Counted from the first letter of the stretch, positions 17,765-27,714 are shown. The stretch is 64,000 nt of DNA from Lachnospiraceae bacterium NK4A144 (GCA_000424365.1 AUJT01000012.1:49562-113561), one strand, 5' to 3'. Notes: a model not told the origin generated them from the letters alone. A program made the numbers and translations.

Positions 17765-18654
17765 TGGGGAAGAAAAAAGAGGACGCTCCGCCGCCAGGTT
17801 CGCCCGCGTGGATGGCGACCTTCTCCGACCTGATGAACCTGCTTTTGTGTTTCTTCGTTTTGCTGTTCTCCATGTCCAGTACGGATGCAGCGAAATTTGA
17901 AGAAGTGGCAAATTCCTTTGCAAGTACATTTAGTGTATTTACAGGCGGAGGATCTTCTGTTGGTGATGGCGTAATGGTCAGTAACGGAGTATCACAGCTT
18001 GCCGAATTAAGTGTCTACTTTAGTTCTATGGGTAGACAGACAACCGGAAAAACAGATAACGAGATAGAGGATAATTCCGATAATGCCAGTGATGACAAGG
18101 CGAGCGGTGGAAAGGGTGAAGAAACTACATCCGAGAATGCCGCTATTAAAGATGCACAGGCAACTTTGGAAGAGGCTCAGTTAAAGGCAAGCGAGGAACT
18201 TGCCGAAAAAATAGAAGAAGCACTTCAGGATTCGCGGATAGCGGCAGATGTTGACGTTGATTACAATAGTCAGTACGTGCTTCTTACGATGAATGGAGCG
18301 TTACTTTTTGATTCCGGTCGGGCATACATCAAACAGGAATCTGAACCGTTTGTGGCAAAGATTGGAAAGATCCTGGAGCGATATGCTGATAGCACCATTG
18401 AGATCGAAGGTCATACGGATAATGTACCTACAAGCGCCAGATCGGAATTTAAGAGTAATGATGAACTTTCTGGTGCGCGTGCGTTGAGTGTGTTTGAGTA
18501 TCTTGTTCATAACACAAGTCTCGATCCTGCTGTTATCAAACATTCCGGCAGAGGTGAATATGTACCTGTAGCGGATAATTCTACACCGGAAGGAAGGGCA
18601 AAAAACCGTCGTGTAGAGATCAAGATCTATAACGGGCTTACAGATGCCAGATAG
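17764..18654 (+). CDS. motB: Flagellar motor stator protein MotB
   Basis: A 296-aa protein with one N-terminal transmembrane helix. It contains the essential ion-binding aspartate, Asp22 in ATFSDLMNLLLCFFVLLFSM. A variable acidic linker (about 95-150) is followed by an OmpA-like peptidoglycan-binding domain (about 165-290) with IEIEGHTDNVP, then SGARALSVFEYLV and EGRAKNRRVEIKI. The protein anchors the stator to the cell wall. I cannot assign proton or sodium coupling from sequence alone. Confidence 0.96.
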   Translation: MGKKKEDAPPPGSPAWMATFSDLMNLLLCFFVLLFSMSSTDAAKFEEVANSFASTFSVFTGGGSSVGDGVMVSNGVSQLAELSVYFSSMGRQTTGKTDNEIEDNSDNASDDKASGGKGEETTSENAAIKDAQATLEEAQLKASEELAEKIEEALQDSRIAADVDVDYNSQYVLLTMNGALLFDSGRAYIKQESEPFVAKIGKILERYADSTIEIEGHTDNVPTSARSEFKSNDELSGARALSVFEYLVHNTSLDPAVIKHSGRGEYVPVADNSTPEGRAKNRRVEIKIYNGLTDAR

Positions 18655-18706
18655 GGCATCATAAGCATAGATAGCTTGAAGGGGTTATATTTAGTGAGGG
18701 GGAACA

Positions 18707-19246
18707 ATGAAGAAAAATCTGATAGCTGTAATTATCCTCGCGTTACTGGTAGTGAATACGGTCATGACGGGTGTGATGATGTTTACAGTCATACCGGCTA
18801 ATCAGAAAACCATGACGCTCGTCGGGGACATCGCAAGTGCGATCCAGCTGGATCTCGGGATCGCGGGCAGCGGAAGCGTAGAATCCGCTACGAATAATGT
18901 AGCGATCGCGGATATCGCGCCTTATGATATCGCAGATCAGCTGACTATTAAGCTTAAGACTGATCCGGAAGAAGAGGGTGGAGCAAAAGACCATTATGCA
19001 GTAGTGGGAGTAACACTTTCTCTTAACACAAAGGATGATGATTATGCCGCATACAGTGCAAACCTCGCAACACAGGAAGGTCTTATCAAAGATAAGATCA
19101 ACAGTGTGATCGGGTCTTACACATATGCAGAGGCTAATTCGGCAAATGCATCCGATATTCAGGCAAAGATCCTTGAGGAACTTCAGACAATGTACAACTC
19201 TAAGTTTATTTGTGGAGTTTCATTTAGCAGCTGGCTGCTGCAGTAA
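18707..19246 (+). CDS. fliL: Flagellar basal body-associated protein FliL
   Basis: A 179-aa protein with a single N-terminal transmembrane helix (about 5-27) and an extracytoplasmic domain. The beta-rich segment with YAVVGVTLSLNTKDDDYA and the helical EGLIKDKINSVIGSYTYAEA region match FliL, which forms rings around MotAB in other species and supports torque. Gene order motB-fliL-fliM also supports the call, because FliL sequences vary widely. It ends ISSW-like (GVSFSSWLLQ), a plausible FliL terminus. Confidence 0.85.
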   Translation: MKKNLIAVIILALLVVNTVMTGVMMFTVIPANQKTMTLVGDIASAIQLDLGIAGSGSVESATNNVAIADIAPYDIADQLTIKLKTDPEEEGGAKDHYAVVGVTLSLNTKDDDYAAYSANLATQEGLIKDKINSVIGSYTYAEANSANASDIQAKILEELQTMYNSKFICGVSFSSWLLQ

Positions 19247-19335
19247 GGCGGTCAAATGCAAAAATGGCTTATACGGGGGCCTTTTACTGATCCTGATTTC
19301 AGGCATCGAAACCGGAGGAAAGGAGGAAGAACCGT

Positions 19336-20316
19336 ATGGCAGATGTACTCTCGCAAGACGAAATAGACGCCCTGCTGGCGGGTCTAAGTTCCGGAGAAAT
19401 TGATGCGGATGATATGAAGGATGCAGACGACAGGCCTGTGAAGGACTATGACTTCAAACGTCCCGCGAAGTTCTCCAAAGAACATTTAAGAACACTCGAG
19501 ATCATTTTCGAGCATTTTGGACGTCTTCTATCAACAAATCTTCCAGTTTACTTACGGAAGAGTGTACAGGTGTCGGTTGTAAACTCAGAGGCTTTGACAT
19601 TTTCAGAGTTTACGAACTCGCTGCCAAACCCGGTCATTCTGGGAATAGTTAATTTCCTTCCACTGAATGGCGATATAATGATCGAGCTTGCGTCTAACCT
19701 TGGTTTTGCTATCATAGACCGCATGCTCGGAGGACAGGGAGATCCATTGGAGAAGATAAGGGAATTCTCCGAGATCGAGCTCTCTATCCTGGAAAAAATA
19801 ATGGTCATATGCGTGAGGCTGTTGCGTGAACCGTGGAAAAACGTTGTGGATCTCTCACCGGTACTTGAGAGGATAGAAACAAATCCGCAGTACGCAATGA
19901 TCATCGCACCGACTGAAATGATCTCGATCGTCACACTTAATATGAAGGTTGGTGACGTTGAGGGTCTCATGAATGTCTGTCTTCCGTTCTTTACAATGGA
20001 AAGCATTATGGACAAGCTGAACACCAAGTTCTGGTTCTCCACAATGCAGAACGGAAATGATGAAGATTATCATGAGCATATTGAGGATATGATCAACCAT
20101 GTTCCGATGCCGGTGAAGGCGGTACTCGGAAACAGCGTTATATCCGTTTCTGATTTTGTTAATCTGCAGATCGGAGACATTATCCGGCTGGATACGAGAG
20201 TGGCAGAGGAGTTAAATATTTATGTGGGGAATATTCGAAAATTTACCGCTTTGCCGGGTGCAGTCAAAAAGAAATATGCTGTCCGTATAACGTCGGTTGT
20301 CAGAGAGGGGGAGTAA
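19336..20316 (+). CDS. fliM: Flagellar motor switch protein FliM
   Basis: A 326-aa C-ring protein. The N-terminal MADVLSQDEIDALLAG is the segment that binds phosphorylated CheY. The middle CheC-like domain and the C-terminal SpoA domain (from about 250, VISVSDFVNLQIGDIIRLDT) are present. Together with FliG and FliY it sets the direction of rotation. The ATG at 19336 follows GGAGGAAG. The end abuts the fliY start, only 4 bases away. Confidence 0.96.
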   Translation: MADVLSQDEIDALLAGLSSGEIDADDMKDADDRPVKDYDFKRPAKFSKEHLRTLEIIFEHFGRLLSTNLPVYLRKSVQVSVVNSEALTFSEFTNSLPNPVILGIVNFLPLNGDIMIELASNLGFAIIDRMLGGQGDPLEKIREFSEIELSILEKIMVICVRLLREPWKNVVDLSPVLERIETNPQYAMIIAPTEMISIVTLNMKVGDVEGLMNVCLPFFTMESIMDKLNTKFWFSTMQNGNDEDYHEHIEDMINHVPMPVKAVLGNSVISVSDFVNLQIGDIIRLDTRVAEELNIYVGNIRKFTALPGAVKKKYAVRITSVVREGE

Positions 20317-20320
20317 GCTA

Positions 20321-21526
20321 ATGGATGGAATGTTATCTCAGGATGAGATTAATTCACTCCTGAGCGGAAGCGCACCGGATGGGGATTCCTCTCCTGCGTC
20401 CGAAGGGGACGGATCGGCAGGAGAAGAGTTATTGACCAGCGAGGAAAAGGATGCGGTTGGTGAGGTCGCCAATATAAGCATGGGTTCCTCAGCGACTACG
20501 TTGTATTCTCTGGTCAATAACAAGGTAAACATCACGACACCTGTTGTTGATGTAGTTACCTGGGATACACTTATAAAGGACTATGAACGTCCTTGTGTAT
20601 TTGTCCAGATCCATTACAAGGTCGGTCTGGACGGTACAAATATCCTGGTACTGAAAGAACACGATGTTAAGGTCATCACCGATCTTATGATGGGTGGCGA
20701 TGGAAGCAATACAGATGGAGAACTGGGAGAGCTTCATCTCTCGGCTATCTCCGAAGCGATGAACCAGATGATGGGTTCCGCGGCGACATCGCTTTCCTCT
20801 ATGCTTGGAAAGATGATAGATATCAGTCCGCCGGAAGCATCGCTTGTTGATCTGGTTGAATTTGGCAGACCGGAAGATATAGCGGAATTTCTTGGAGGAA
20901 AGTTCTGTAAGATTTCATTTAGCATGCAGATAGGAGATGGTCTGGTCGACAGTACGATCATGCAGCTGTATCCTATCGATTTTGCAAAAGAACTGTACAG
21001 TCACTTTAAGGAGACCGGCACTACATCGGAGGCTCCGCCGGAAGAAAGCGCAGCGCCTGAACCGGCACCGCAGGCGGCAACACCTCCGCCGCAGATGCAG
21101 CCTCAGATGGGTATGGATCCGTCGATGCAGCAACAGATGGGAATGCCACAGATGGGAATGCCTATGATGCAGCCACAAATGGGAATGCCAATGGGTTATG
21201 CACCTCAGATGATGGGAATGGGTATGCAGCCTGTTAATGTACAACCTGCTACATTCCAGAATTTCGCAGGGGATATTAATCCCATGCAGAGTCAGGAGAA
21301 CATCGAACTTATCAAGGATGTTCCGCTGGAAGTAACCGTCGAACTGGGAAGGACACATAAATCCATTAATGAGATTCTGGACTTTGCGCCAGGTACTATC
21401 ATTGAGTTGGATAAGATCGCCGGAGAACCTATAGACGTTCTGGTAAACGGAAAATATGTTGCCAAGGGCGAAGTAGTTGTCATTGAAGAAAGTTTCGGCG
21501 TCAGAGTTACGGAAATCATAAAATAA
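20321..21526 (+). CDS. fliY: FliY-type switch protein (CheC domain plus FliN domain)
   Basis: A 401-aa FliN homologue of the Gram-positive FliY type. Domains in order: an N-terminal LSQDEINSLLSG segment like the CheY-binding tip of FliM; a CheC-like phosphatase domain (about 45-220) with EKDAVGEVANISMGSSATTL and LSAISEAMNQMMGSAATSL, which keep the Glu/Asn pairs; a long Pro/Gln/Met-rich linker (about 230-310) with QMGMP repeats; and a C-terminal SpoA/FliN domain. FliY both forms the C-ring and removes phosphate from CheY. The ATG at 20321 follows GGGGGAG at 20307-20313. Confidence 0.95.
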   Translation: MDGMLSQDEINSLLSGSAPDGDSSPASEGDGSAGEELLTSEEKDAVGEVANISMGSSATTLYSLVNNKVNITTPVVDVVTWDTLIKDYERPCVFVQIHYKVGLDGTNILVLKEHDVKVITDLMMGGDGSNTDGELGELHLSAISEAMNQMMGSAATSLSSMLGKMIDISPPEASLVDLVEFGRPEDIAEFLGGKFCKISFSMQIGDGLVDSTIMQLYPIDFAKELYSHFKETGTTSEAPPEESAAPEPAPQAATPPPQMQPQMGMDPSMQQQMGMPQMGMPMMQPQMGMPMGYAPQMMGMGMQPVNVQPATFQNFAGDINPMQSQENIELIKDVPLEVTVELGRTHKSINEILDFAPGTIIELDKIAGEPIDVLVNGKYVAKGEVVVIEESFGVRVTEIIK

Positions 21527-21543
21527 TATTATAGGAGATTATT

Positions 21544-21906
21544 ATGGCAAAGAATATTTTAATTTGTGATGATGCAGCTTTCATGCGGATGATGATCAAG
21601 GATATCCTGACAAAGAATGGATACAATGTTGCCGGTGAAGCAGAGAATGGTGCAAAGGCTGTTGAGAAATACAATGAGCTTAAGCCAGATCTGGTACTGA
21701 TGGATATCACAATGCCCGAGATGGATGGAATCCAGGCTCTTAAAAAGATCAAGTCAACAGATCCTTCTGCTATGATCATCATGTGCTCTGCAATGGGACA
21801 GCAGGCAATGGTTATCGAGGCTATCCAGGCAGGAGCAAAGGACTTTATCGTTAAGCCGTTCCAGGCGGAACGTGTTCTGGAAGCGGTTAAGAAAGTTGTG
21901 GGATAA
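21544..21906 (+). CDS. cheY: Chemotaxis response regulator CheY
   Basis: A 120-aa single-domain receiver. The acidic pocket is Asp9/Asp10, the phosphorylation site is Asp54 in LVLMDITMPEMDG, and the conserved lysine is in DFIVKPFQ. CheA phosphorylates it, and it then binds FliM/FliY to change motor behaviour. The position between fliY and fliO is the standard Gram-positive order. The ribosome binding site is AGGAG at 21534-21538. Confidence 0.96.
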   Translation: MAKNILICDDAAFMRMMIKDILTKNGYNVAGEAENGAKAVEKYNELKPDLVLMDITMPEMDGIQALKKIKSTDPSAMIIMCSAMGQQAMVIEAIQAGAKDFIVKPFQAERVLEAVKKVVG

Positions 21907-22281
21907 ATGGCTGACTGTATGTTGGCCGGCTGGGAGGATATCTCCCAGCTGCTCACAGTTATAGCTATTTTTCTATTTGTGCTTTTCATAACGTACTTTA
22001 CGACCCGCTTTGTCGGGTCGTATGAAAAGCAGAAACTGCGTGGACGAAATATTGAAGTTATCGACACATGCAGGATCAGTCCATCCAAGTATGTTCAGAT
22101 CGTAAAAATCGGGGAAAAATATATTGCGATCGGAGTTACCCGGGATCAGATCACGTGTCTTACGGAGCTGGATCCGGAAAGCCTTACGCTTGCGACTGAG
22201 GGGAATCGTGAGCCGGAAGAGTTTCAGGCTTTTCTAAAACAGGCTAGATCAATATTGAGCAGGGGCGGCAGCAAAAAATGA
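21907..22281 (+). CDS. fliO: Flagellar biosynthesis protein FliO
   Basis: A 124-aa protein with one transmembrane helix near the N-terminus (about 14-37, LLTVIAIFLFVLFITYFTTR) and a small cytoplasmic domain with the family pattern IEVIDTCRISPSKYVQIVKI, then GEKYIAIGVTRDQI. FliO (FliZ in Bacillus) is a chaperone for FliP ring assembly in the export gate. It starts directly after the cheY stop and overlaps fliP by 4 bases. Confidence 0.88.
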   Translation: MADCMLAGWEDISQLLTVIAIFLFVLFITYFTTRFVGSYEKQKLRGRNIEVIDTCRISPSKYVQIVKIGEKYIAIGVTRDQITCLTELDPESLTLATEGNREPEEFQAFLKQARSILSRGGSKK

Positions 22282-23273
22282 GGGGAAAGAGTATATTCTG
22301 TTCTGGGAGAAAGGTCGTGCCTATTGCAGTACTTATTACAATGGCCTTTATCCTGATCTTTTTTTCTTGGCCGGTTTATGCTGAGGAATATTCCGAGGCA
22401 GGTACAACCAGTTCCAGGGCCGGTTTTACTGGAACCAACACATCTGATTCTTCATATGAGAGCCGGACTTCACCGGTAGAGGGCAAGCGGTCTACAAATT
22501 ACAATCAGCTTGGCCTTCAGGAGAATGGCTATAATTCCGGAACGGTGATACGTGAGCCCGGAACGATTGAGGATGAAGATCAACTGGCATCTCTTAATGT
22601 GGGAAATAATCTCAATATCACATATAGCGATGGAAGGGGCAATCTTTCGGGATCACTAAGGATCCTTATAACGCTTACGCTTATTGCCCTTGGACCTACG
22701 CTGATCATCATGTTAACCTCTTTTACCCGAATAATGGTAGTATTGCACTTTACCAGAGCTGCGCTCGGAACGCAGACCGCACCGCCAAATCAGGTTCTTG
22801 TGGGGTTAACTTTATTTTTAACATTTTTTATCATGCAGCCTACGATAAAACAGATAAATGCTGAAGCAGTGAAGCCTTTTGAGGCAGGGCGAATAACCCA
22901 GACGGAGTTTATCGATACGGCGATGAAACCCATAAGGACTTTTATGTATGGGCAGACGCAGATAAAAGATGTACAGCTGTTTTTGGATATCGCAGATCTT
23001 GATGATATAGAGGTAAATGAACTTGAGGACATACCGAGCTATGTTCTTATCCCGTCTTTTGTGATATCAGAACTCAGAACAGCGTTTATAATCGGATTTT
23101 TGATCTATATACCATTTATCGTAATAGATATGGTAGTGGCATCCACCCTTATGAGTATGGGTATGATGATGCTTCCTCCTACAACGATCTCGATGCCTTT
23201 CAAGATATTGTTATTCGTGCTCGCAGATGGCTGGAATCTTGTGATAGGGTCGCTTGTCAGGACGTTTTATTAA
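22278..23273 (+). CDS. fliP: Flagellar export gate protein FliP, with long N-terminal extension
   Basis: A 331-aa core component of the FliPQR export channel. It has a signal peptide (1-35, ending PVYA), then about 85 residues rich in Ser, Thr, Gly and Asn with no recognisable domain, and then the conserved part from residue 127 on. That part includes MLTSFTRIMVVLHFTRAALG, then PPNQVLVGLTLFLTFFIM and PFIVIDMVVASTLMSMGMMM. The extra segment after the signal peptide makes it longer than a typical FliP of about 220-250 residues. Confidence 0.95.
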   Translation: MRGKSIFCSGRKVVPIAVLITMAFILIFFSWPVYAEEYSEAGTTSSRAGFTGTNTSDSSYESRTSPVEGKRSTNYNQLGLQENGYNSGTVIREPGTIEDEDQLASLNVGNNLNITYSDGRGNLSGSLRILITLTLIALGPTLIIMLTSFTRIMVVLHFTRAALGTQTAPPNQVLVGLTLFLTFFIMQPTIKQINAEAVKPFEAGRITQTEFIDTAMKPIRTFMYGQTQIKDVQLFLDIADLDDIEVNELEDIPSYVLIPSFVISELRTAFIIGFLIYIPFIVIDMVVASTLMSMGMMMLPPTTISMPFKILLFVLADGWNLVIGSLVRTFY

Positions 23274-23328
23274 TTGATGCTTCCGATGGGAACGGGGAAC
23301 CCGCGGAGATTTGAAAGGAGCGGAGAGT

Positions 23329-23598
23329 ATGGATATAGGGGCAGTTACAGATCTTACACAGGAAACGCTGTATGTCATTTTGACAACGGCAGCTCCTCTT
23401 CTTCTGATTTCTCTTACGGTCGGTCTGACCATCTCTGTTTTTCAGACAGTAACTTCTATTCAGGAACAGACACTTACATTTGTTCCTAAGGTTATCAGTA
23501 TTTTTATCGGAATCATGCTTATCGGTCACTGGATGCTTGAGAATATGGTAGGTTTTATGATCAAGTTATGGTCGGATTTTTCTGTGTATATCCGTTAG
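23329..23598 (+). CDS. fliQ: Flagellar export gate protein FliQ
   Basis: An 89-aa protein with two transmembrane helices. It shows TLYVILTTAAPLLLISLTVG, then LTISVFQTVTSIQEQTLTF and VPKVISIFIGIMLIGHWML, the standard FliQ sequence. It is part of the FliP5Q4R1 channel. The ATG at 23329 follows AAAGGAG at 23314-23320; a TTG at 23311 would place the ribosome binding site inside the gene. Confidence 0.96.
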   Translation: MDIGAVTDLTQETLYVILTTAAPLLLISLTVGLTISVFQTVTSIQEQTLTFVPKVISIFIGIMLIGHWMLENMVGFMIKLWSDFSVYIR

Positions 23599-23626
23599 TT
23601 CACAGGAAAGCTGAGGTGGTACGTTT

Positions 23627-24409
23627 TTGTTTACCTACAACTTTTCCGTTCGTGATCTTGAGTATTTTTTGCTGATACTTACAAGGATATCGTGTTTTGT
23701 TTATACAGCACCGTTTTTCAGTACGGCAAATGTACCGAAACGTGTAAAGATCGGTTTTTCGTTTTTTGTAGCGATGGTCTTGTACCGGTTCGTTATCCCG
23801 CACAGTACGCTTAACTATACGACGGTAATGGGATATGCGGCACTTGTGATATCGGAAGCAGCCTGTGGTCTGGCGATAGGGTTCGTGGCCGAGATATGTA
23901 TTTCGGTCGTAAGTCTTGCGGGTTCCAGGATAGACATGGATATAGGTCTTTCGATGGTAAATATGTTTGATCCTGTATCCAGACAGCAGATTGGTTTTAC
24001 GGGGACGTTATATCAGTATGCGATACTGTTGCTTCTGATAGGAACAAATATGCATCACTGGCTCCTACGGGCATTTGTTGATGCATTTTCACTGATTCCC
24101 ATCGGACATGTAAATGTCCGGATGGAAAATATGGTATCTGTGATAGTAGGATTCATGACAGATTCCTTTATCATCGCGTTCAGGATATACCTGCCGATAT
24201 TTGCAGTCATGATGCTGCTGAATTCTATACTTGGTATCCTTGCCAAAGTTGCTCCGCAGTTAAATATGTTTGCAGTTGGTGTGCAGTTAAAGATGCTGGT
24301 CGGATTCGCTGCTCTGATATTAACAGTAAGTCTCCTGCCGCAGATGTCGGATTTTATCTTTTCTCAGATGAAAAACATGGTTAGATCCGTAGTGGAGGTC
24401 ATGCATTGA
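23627..24409 (+). CDS. fliR: Flagellar export gate protein FliR
   Basis: A 260-aa multi-pass membrane protein, with about six hydrophobic segments, that completes the FliPQR export gate. Recognisable parts include LILTRISCFVYTAPFF near the start and LAGSRIDMDIGLSMVNMFDP in the middle, close to the family pattern for FliR. The start is TTG at 23627, with GAGGTGG at 23613-23619 seven bases upstream. flhB follows, with its conserved start about 60 bases after the fliR stop. Confidence 0.93.
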   Translation: MFTYNFSVRDLEYFLLILTRISCFVYTAPFFSTANVPKRVKIGFSFFVAMVLYRFVIPHSTLNYTTVMGYAALVISEAACGLAIGFVAEICISVVSLAGSRIDMDIGLSMVNMFDPVSRQQIGFTGTLYQYAILLLLIGTNMHHWLLRAFVDAFSLIPIGHVNVRMENMVSVIVGFMTDSFIIAFRIYLPIFAVMMLLNSILGILAKVAPQLNMFAVGVQLKMLVGFAALILTVSLLPQMSDFIFSQMKNMVRSVVEVMH

Positions 24410-24471
24410 TATATTGCATTATTAAAGATGGCATAAGGACTGAAAAAAACAGAAATCGGGAAGAATGCCTC

Positions 24472-25626
24472 ATGCGTCTTGATCTGCAGTATTTTGCAAA
24501 AGAAGGACCCGGTGGAGAAAAGACTGAGGAACCGACAGCAAAAAAACTCGAGGATTCCCGTAAAGAAGGCAAAGTCGCTAAAAGCCAGGAGATGAACAAT
24601 GCAGTTGCATTGATGACATTGTTTCTGGTTTTAAGATTTGCAGGAACATATATCGCTCAGAATTTCATGGATGTCTTTCGCTGGATCTATAACGAGATCC
24701 CGGAATACTGTTCAAATGTGGATGGGAATTTTACTATTCATGAGCTTTGCCTGATCATGAATACAGTCATCATAAAAATGATACTTATCATGCTTCCGGT
24801 AATGCTGGTTGCAGTGGTAACGCTTACTGTAGTTAATGTTCTTCAGGTTAAGTGGAAACCGACATTGAAACCACTGAAACCAAAATTAAATAAATTAAGT
24901 CCCATAAGTGGTGTTAAGAGACTTTTTTCTGTTGAGAAGCTTATGGAACTTTTAAGATCGGTAGTTAAGATCGCGATAATAGTCGGTATCGCGTATACGT
25001 CATTAAGAAACAGATTTGGAATGATATTACTTCTCCGGGATATGTCACTTATGGGTGGTATAGGACTCATATTGGAGACGATCCTGGATGTGGGATTCAG
25101 GATAAGCATCCTTTACTTTGTATTTGGCTCAGTGGATTTCCTTTATCAAAAATGGAAGTTCCATGAAGATATGAAGATGACTAAACAGGAAGTAAAAGAT
25201 GAATGGAAGAATAGTGAAGGTGATCCGCAGATCAAGGGTAAGATCAGACAGAAGATGCACGAAGCCAGTCGTCGAAGGATGATGGATGCAGTGCCGAAAG
25301 CTGATGTAGTCATCACTAACCCTACCCATTATGCGGTAGCACTTAAATATGATCAGGATGTAGCAGCTGCACCGATAGTCACGGCAAAAGGCGCAGATTT
25401 TATGGCACAGAAGATAAAGGAAGTTGCTAGGGAAAATGACGTGGAGATAGTAGAAAACAAGCCTCTCGCACGTATGCTCTACCATAACGTGGAGATAGGA
25501 GAACTGATCCCGCCGGAGCTTTATCAGGCTGTTGCCGAAGTTATCGCATTTGTCTATAACCTCAGAGAAGAAAAAAATAAAGCAGGGAAGCCTGCCGGGG
25601 TGCGACAGACTATACAGGTTTCATAG
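24472..25626 (+). CDS. flhB: Flagellar export switch protein FlhB
   Basis: A 384-aa protein. It starts with the typical MRLDLQYFAKEGPGGEKTEE, then PTAKKLEDSRKEGKVAKSQE, has four transmembrane segments, and ends in a cytoplasmic domain with the autocleavage site Asn283-Pro284-Thr285-His286. Cleavage between Asn and Pro lets FliK switch export from rod/hook to filament subunits. The ATG at 24472 is chosen from the conserved N-terminus; a TTG 22 codons upstream would add unconserved residues overlapping fliR. Confidence 0.94.
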   Translation: MRLDLQYFAKEGPGGEKTEEPTAKKLEDSRKEGKVAKSQEMNNAVALMTLFLVLRFAGTYIAQNFMDVFRWIYNEIPEYCSNVDGNFTIHELCLIMNTVIIKMILIMLPVMLVAVVTLTVVNVLQVKWKPTLKPLKPKLNKLSPISGVKRLFSVEKLMELLRSVVKIAIIVGIAYTSLRNRFGMILLLRDMSLMGGIGLILETILDVGFRISILYFVFGSVDFLYQKWKFHEDMKMTKQEVKDEWKNSEGDPQIKGKIRQKMHEASRRRMMDAVPKADVVITNPTHYAVALKYDQDVAAAPIVTAKGADFMAQKIKEVARENDVEIVENKPLARMLYHNVEIGELIPPELYQAVAEVIAFVYNLREEKNKAGKPAGVRQTIQVS

Positions 25627-25647
25627 GATTTTAGAAGGGGATAGCGT

Positions 25648-27714
25648 ATGCCTGTTAAAACGAAGTCAAAAGTTTTTAATATATTTGATATCGGAGTCGC
25701 ACTGTATCTGCTGTCGGCTTTTGTTTTTATGATAATAACGCTTCCGGCGTTTTTACTTGATATCTGTCTTTGTTTTAATATGGCGATAGCATTTGCGATT
25801 CTTTTTAACACGCTGTTCGTAAAAGAAGTGCTGGATATGTCATATTATCCTACTATCCTCCTTTTCACGACAGTTTTTCGTATTTCACTAAACGTATCAT
25901 CCACAAAGTTGATCCTCACTACCGGTGATCCGGGAAATGTTGTCAGGACTTTTGGACAGTTTGTTGGTGGAAACGATCTTATCGTAGGTACTATCGTATT
26001 TGTCATTCTGCTTATAGTACAGTTTATCGTTATCAATAAGGGTTCCGAGAGAGTATCGGAAGTAACAGCAAGATTTACACTGGACGCAATGCCTGGTAAG
26101 CAGATGGCTATCGATGCTGACCTTAATACCGGAGCCATTGATGATAAAGAAGCAAAGATCAGACGAGAGAAGATACAGAACGAGGCAACGTTCTTTGGTT
26201 CCATGGATGGTGCTACCAAGTATGTAAAGGGAGATACTACGGCGGGACTTCTGATAACCGGTGTAAATGTAATCGGCGGTATCGCCATGGGAATGCTGCG
26301 CCGCGGAATGACATTCCCGGATGCGCTCCAGACTATAACAGTCCTTACTATCGGTGACGGACTTGTTGGAGAGATCCCGTCACTGCTGATAGCTCTTTCA
26401 ACAGGTATCCTGGTAACAAAGGGTGCAAAAGAAGCGGATTTTGGTCCGACTCTTGTAGGTCAGGTTCTAAGCACACCGAAGGTTATGTATTTATCGGGAG
26501 CAGTCATTGCATTTCTTGGTATAGTGACACCGTTAAATCCGGTTATATTCGTGACAATGGGTGCGATCTTCATAGTTGGCGGACGTGTCATGCAGAATCA
26601 GCTTGAGATAAAGAGCGTGGAAGTGCAGACACAGGCAGAGGAAGAAAGTGCCGGAGCAGAAGAAATACGCAAACCTGAAAACGTAGTATCGCTTTTAAAT
26701 GTAGACCCGATCGAGCTGGAATTTGGTTATGGAATAATCCCTCTTGCTGACGTAAATCAGGGCGGAGACCTTCTCGACCGTGTAGTAATGATAAGGCGTC
26801 AGGTGGCACTGGAACTCGGTACTATCGTTCCTATCATCAGACTCAGGGACAATATCCAGCTAAATCCTAACCAGTACATTATAAAGATCAAGGGAATACA
26901 GGTCGCTGAGGGAGAGATCCTCTTTGACCACTATATGGCGATGAATCCGGGATATGTAGAGGAGGAGATCACCGGTATCCCGACGTTTGAACCGTCATTC
27001 CATCTGCCGGCTATCTGGATCACTGAGGGGCAGAGAGAAAGAGCGGAGTCGCTTGGATATACGGTAGTAGATCCGCCGTCTATCATCGCGACACATCTTA
27101 CGGAAGTGATAAGGAACCACATAAGCGAGCTCCTTACAAGACAAGATACGCAGAACCTCATAAACAACCTGAAAGAATCCAATCCGCAGGTTGTGGACGA
27201 GCTTACACCAAAGCTCCTTGGTATCGGCGAGATCCAGAAGGTATTGCAGAATCTCTTAAGAGAAGAGATCAGTATAAGAGATCTGTTAACCATATTCGAG
27301 ACACTGGCGGATTATGCTCCGACAACGAGGGATACGGATATCCTCACAGAATACTCGAGGCAGGCCCTGAAACGAGCCATAAGTGCAAAGTATTTCCCAG
27401 GTGGAGAAGCTGCAAACGTCGTGACGCTGGATCCGAAGATCGAGCAGGAGATAATGGGTTCCGTAAAACAGACGGAACAGGGAGCATATCTCACGCTGTC
27501 GCCTGACCGGACAAAGGCAATCATACAGTCGACTGAGAAAGAGATAAAAAAACTTGAGGATGTCGGAAAGAATCCTATCGTCATTACATCACCGATTGTC
27601 CGGATATATTTCAAAAAATTGACGGAGGATTATTTCAAAGAATTAATAGTTATTTCCTATAACGAGATCGAGAGCACGGTAGAACTGCAGTCAGTTGGAA
27701 TGATCACAGCATGA
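25648..27714 (+). CDS. flhA: Flagellar export gate protein FlhA
   Basis: A 688-aa protein with an N-terminal membrane domain (about eight helices, residues 1-320) and a large cytoplasmic domain that docks export substrates and chaperones. The FHIPEP-family signature is present: TLDAMPGKQMAIDADLNTGA, and the domain linker near KPENVVSLLNVDPIELEFGY. The C-terminal half matches throughout, for example PAIWITEGQRERAESLGYTV. It completes the export gate set of this cluster. The ribosome binding site is AGAAGGGG. Confidence 0.97.
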   Translation: MPVKTKSKVFNIFDIGVALYLLSAFVFMIITLPAFLLDICLCFNMAIAFAILFNTLFVKEVLDMSYYPTILLFTTVFRISLNVSSTKLILTTGDPGNVVRTFGQFVGGNDLIVGTIVFVILLIVQFIVINKGSERVSEVTARFTLDAMPGKQMAIDADLNTGAIDDKEAKIRREKIQNEATFFGSMDGATKYVKGDTTAGLLITGVNVIGGIAMGMLRRGMTFPDALQTITVLTIGDGLVGEIPSLLIALSTGILVTKGAKEADFGPTLVGQVLSTPKVMYLSGAVIAFLGIVTPLNPVIFVTMGAIFIVGGRVMQNQLEIKSVEVQTQAEEESAGAEEIRKPENVVSLLNVDPIELEFGYGIIPLADVNQGGDLLDRVVMIRRQVALELGTIVPIIRLRDNIQLNPNQYIIKIKGIQVAEGEILFDHYMAMNPGYVEEEITGIPTFEPSFHLPAIWITEGQRERAESLGYTVVDPPSIIATHLTEVIRNHISELLTRQDTQNLINNLKESNPQVVDELTPKLLGIGEIQKVLQNLLREEISIRDLLTIFETLADYAPTTRDTDILTEYSRQALKRAISAKYFPGGEAANVVTLDPKIEQEIMGSVKQTEQGAYLTLSPDRTKAIIQSTEKEIKKLEDVGKNPIVITSPIVRIYFKKLTEDYFKELIVISYNEIESTVELQSVGMITA

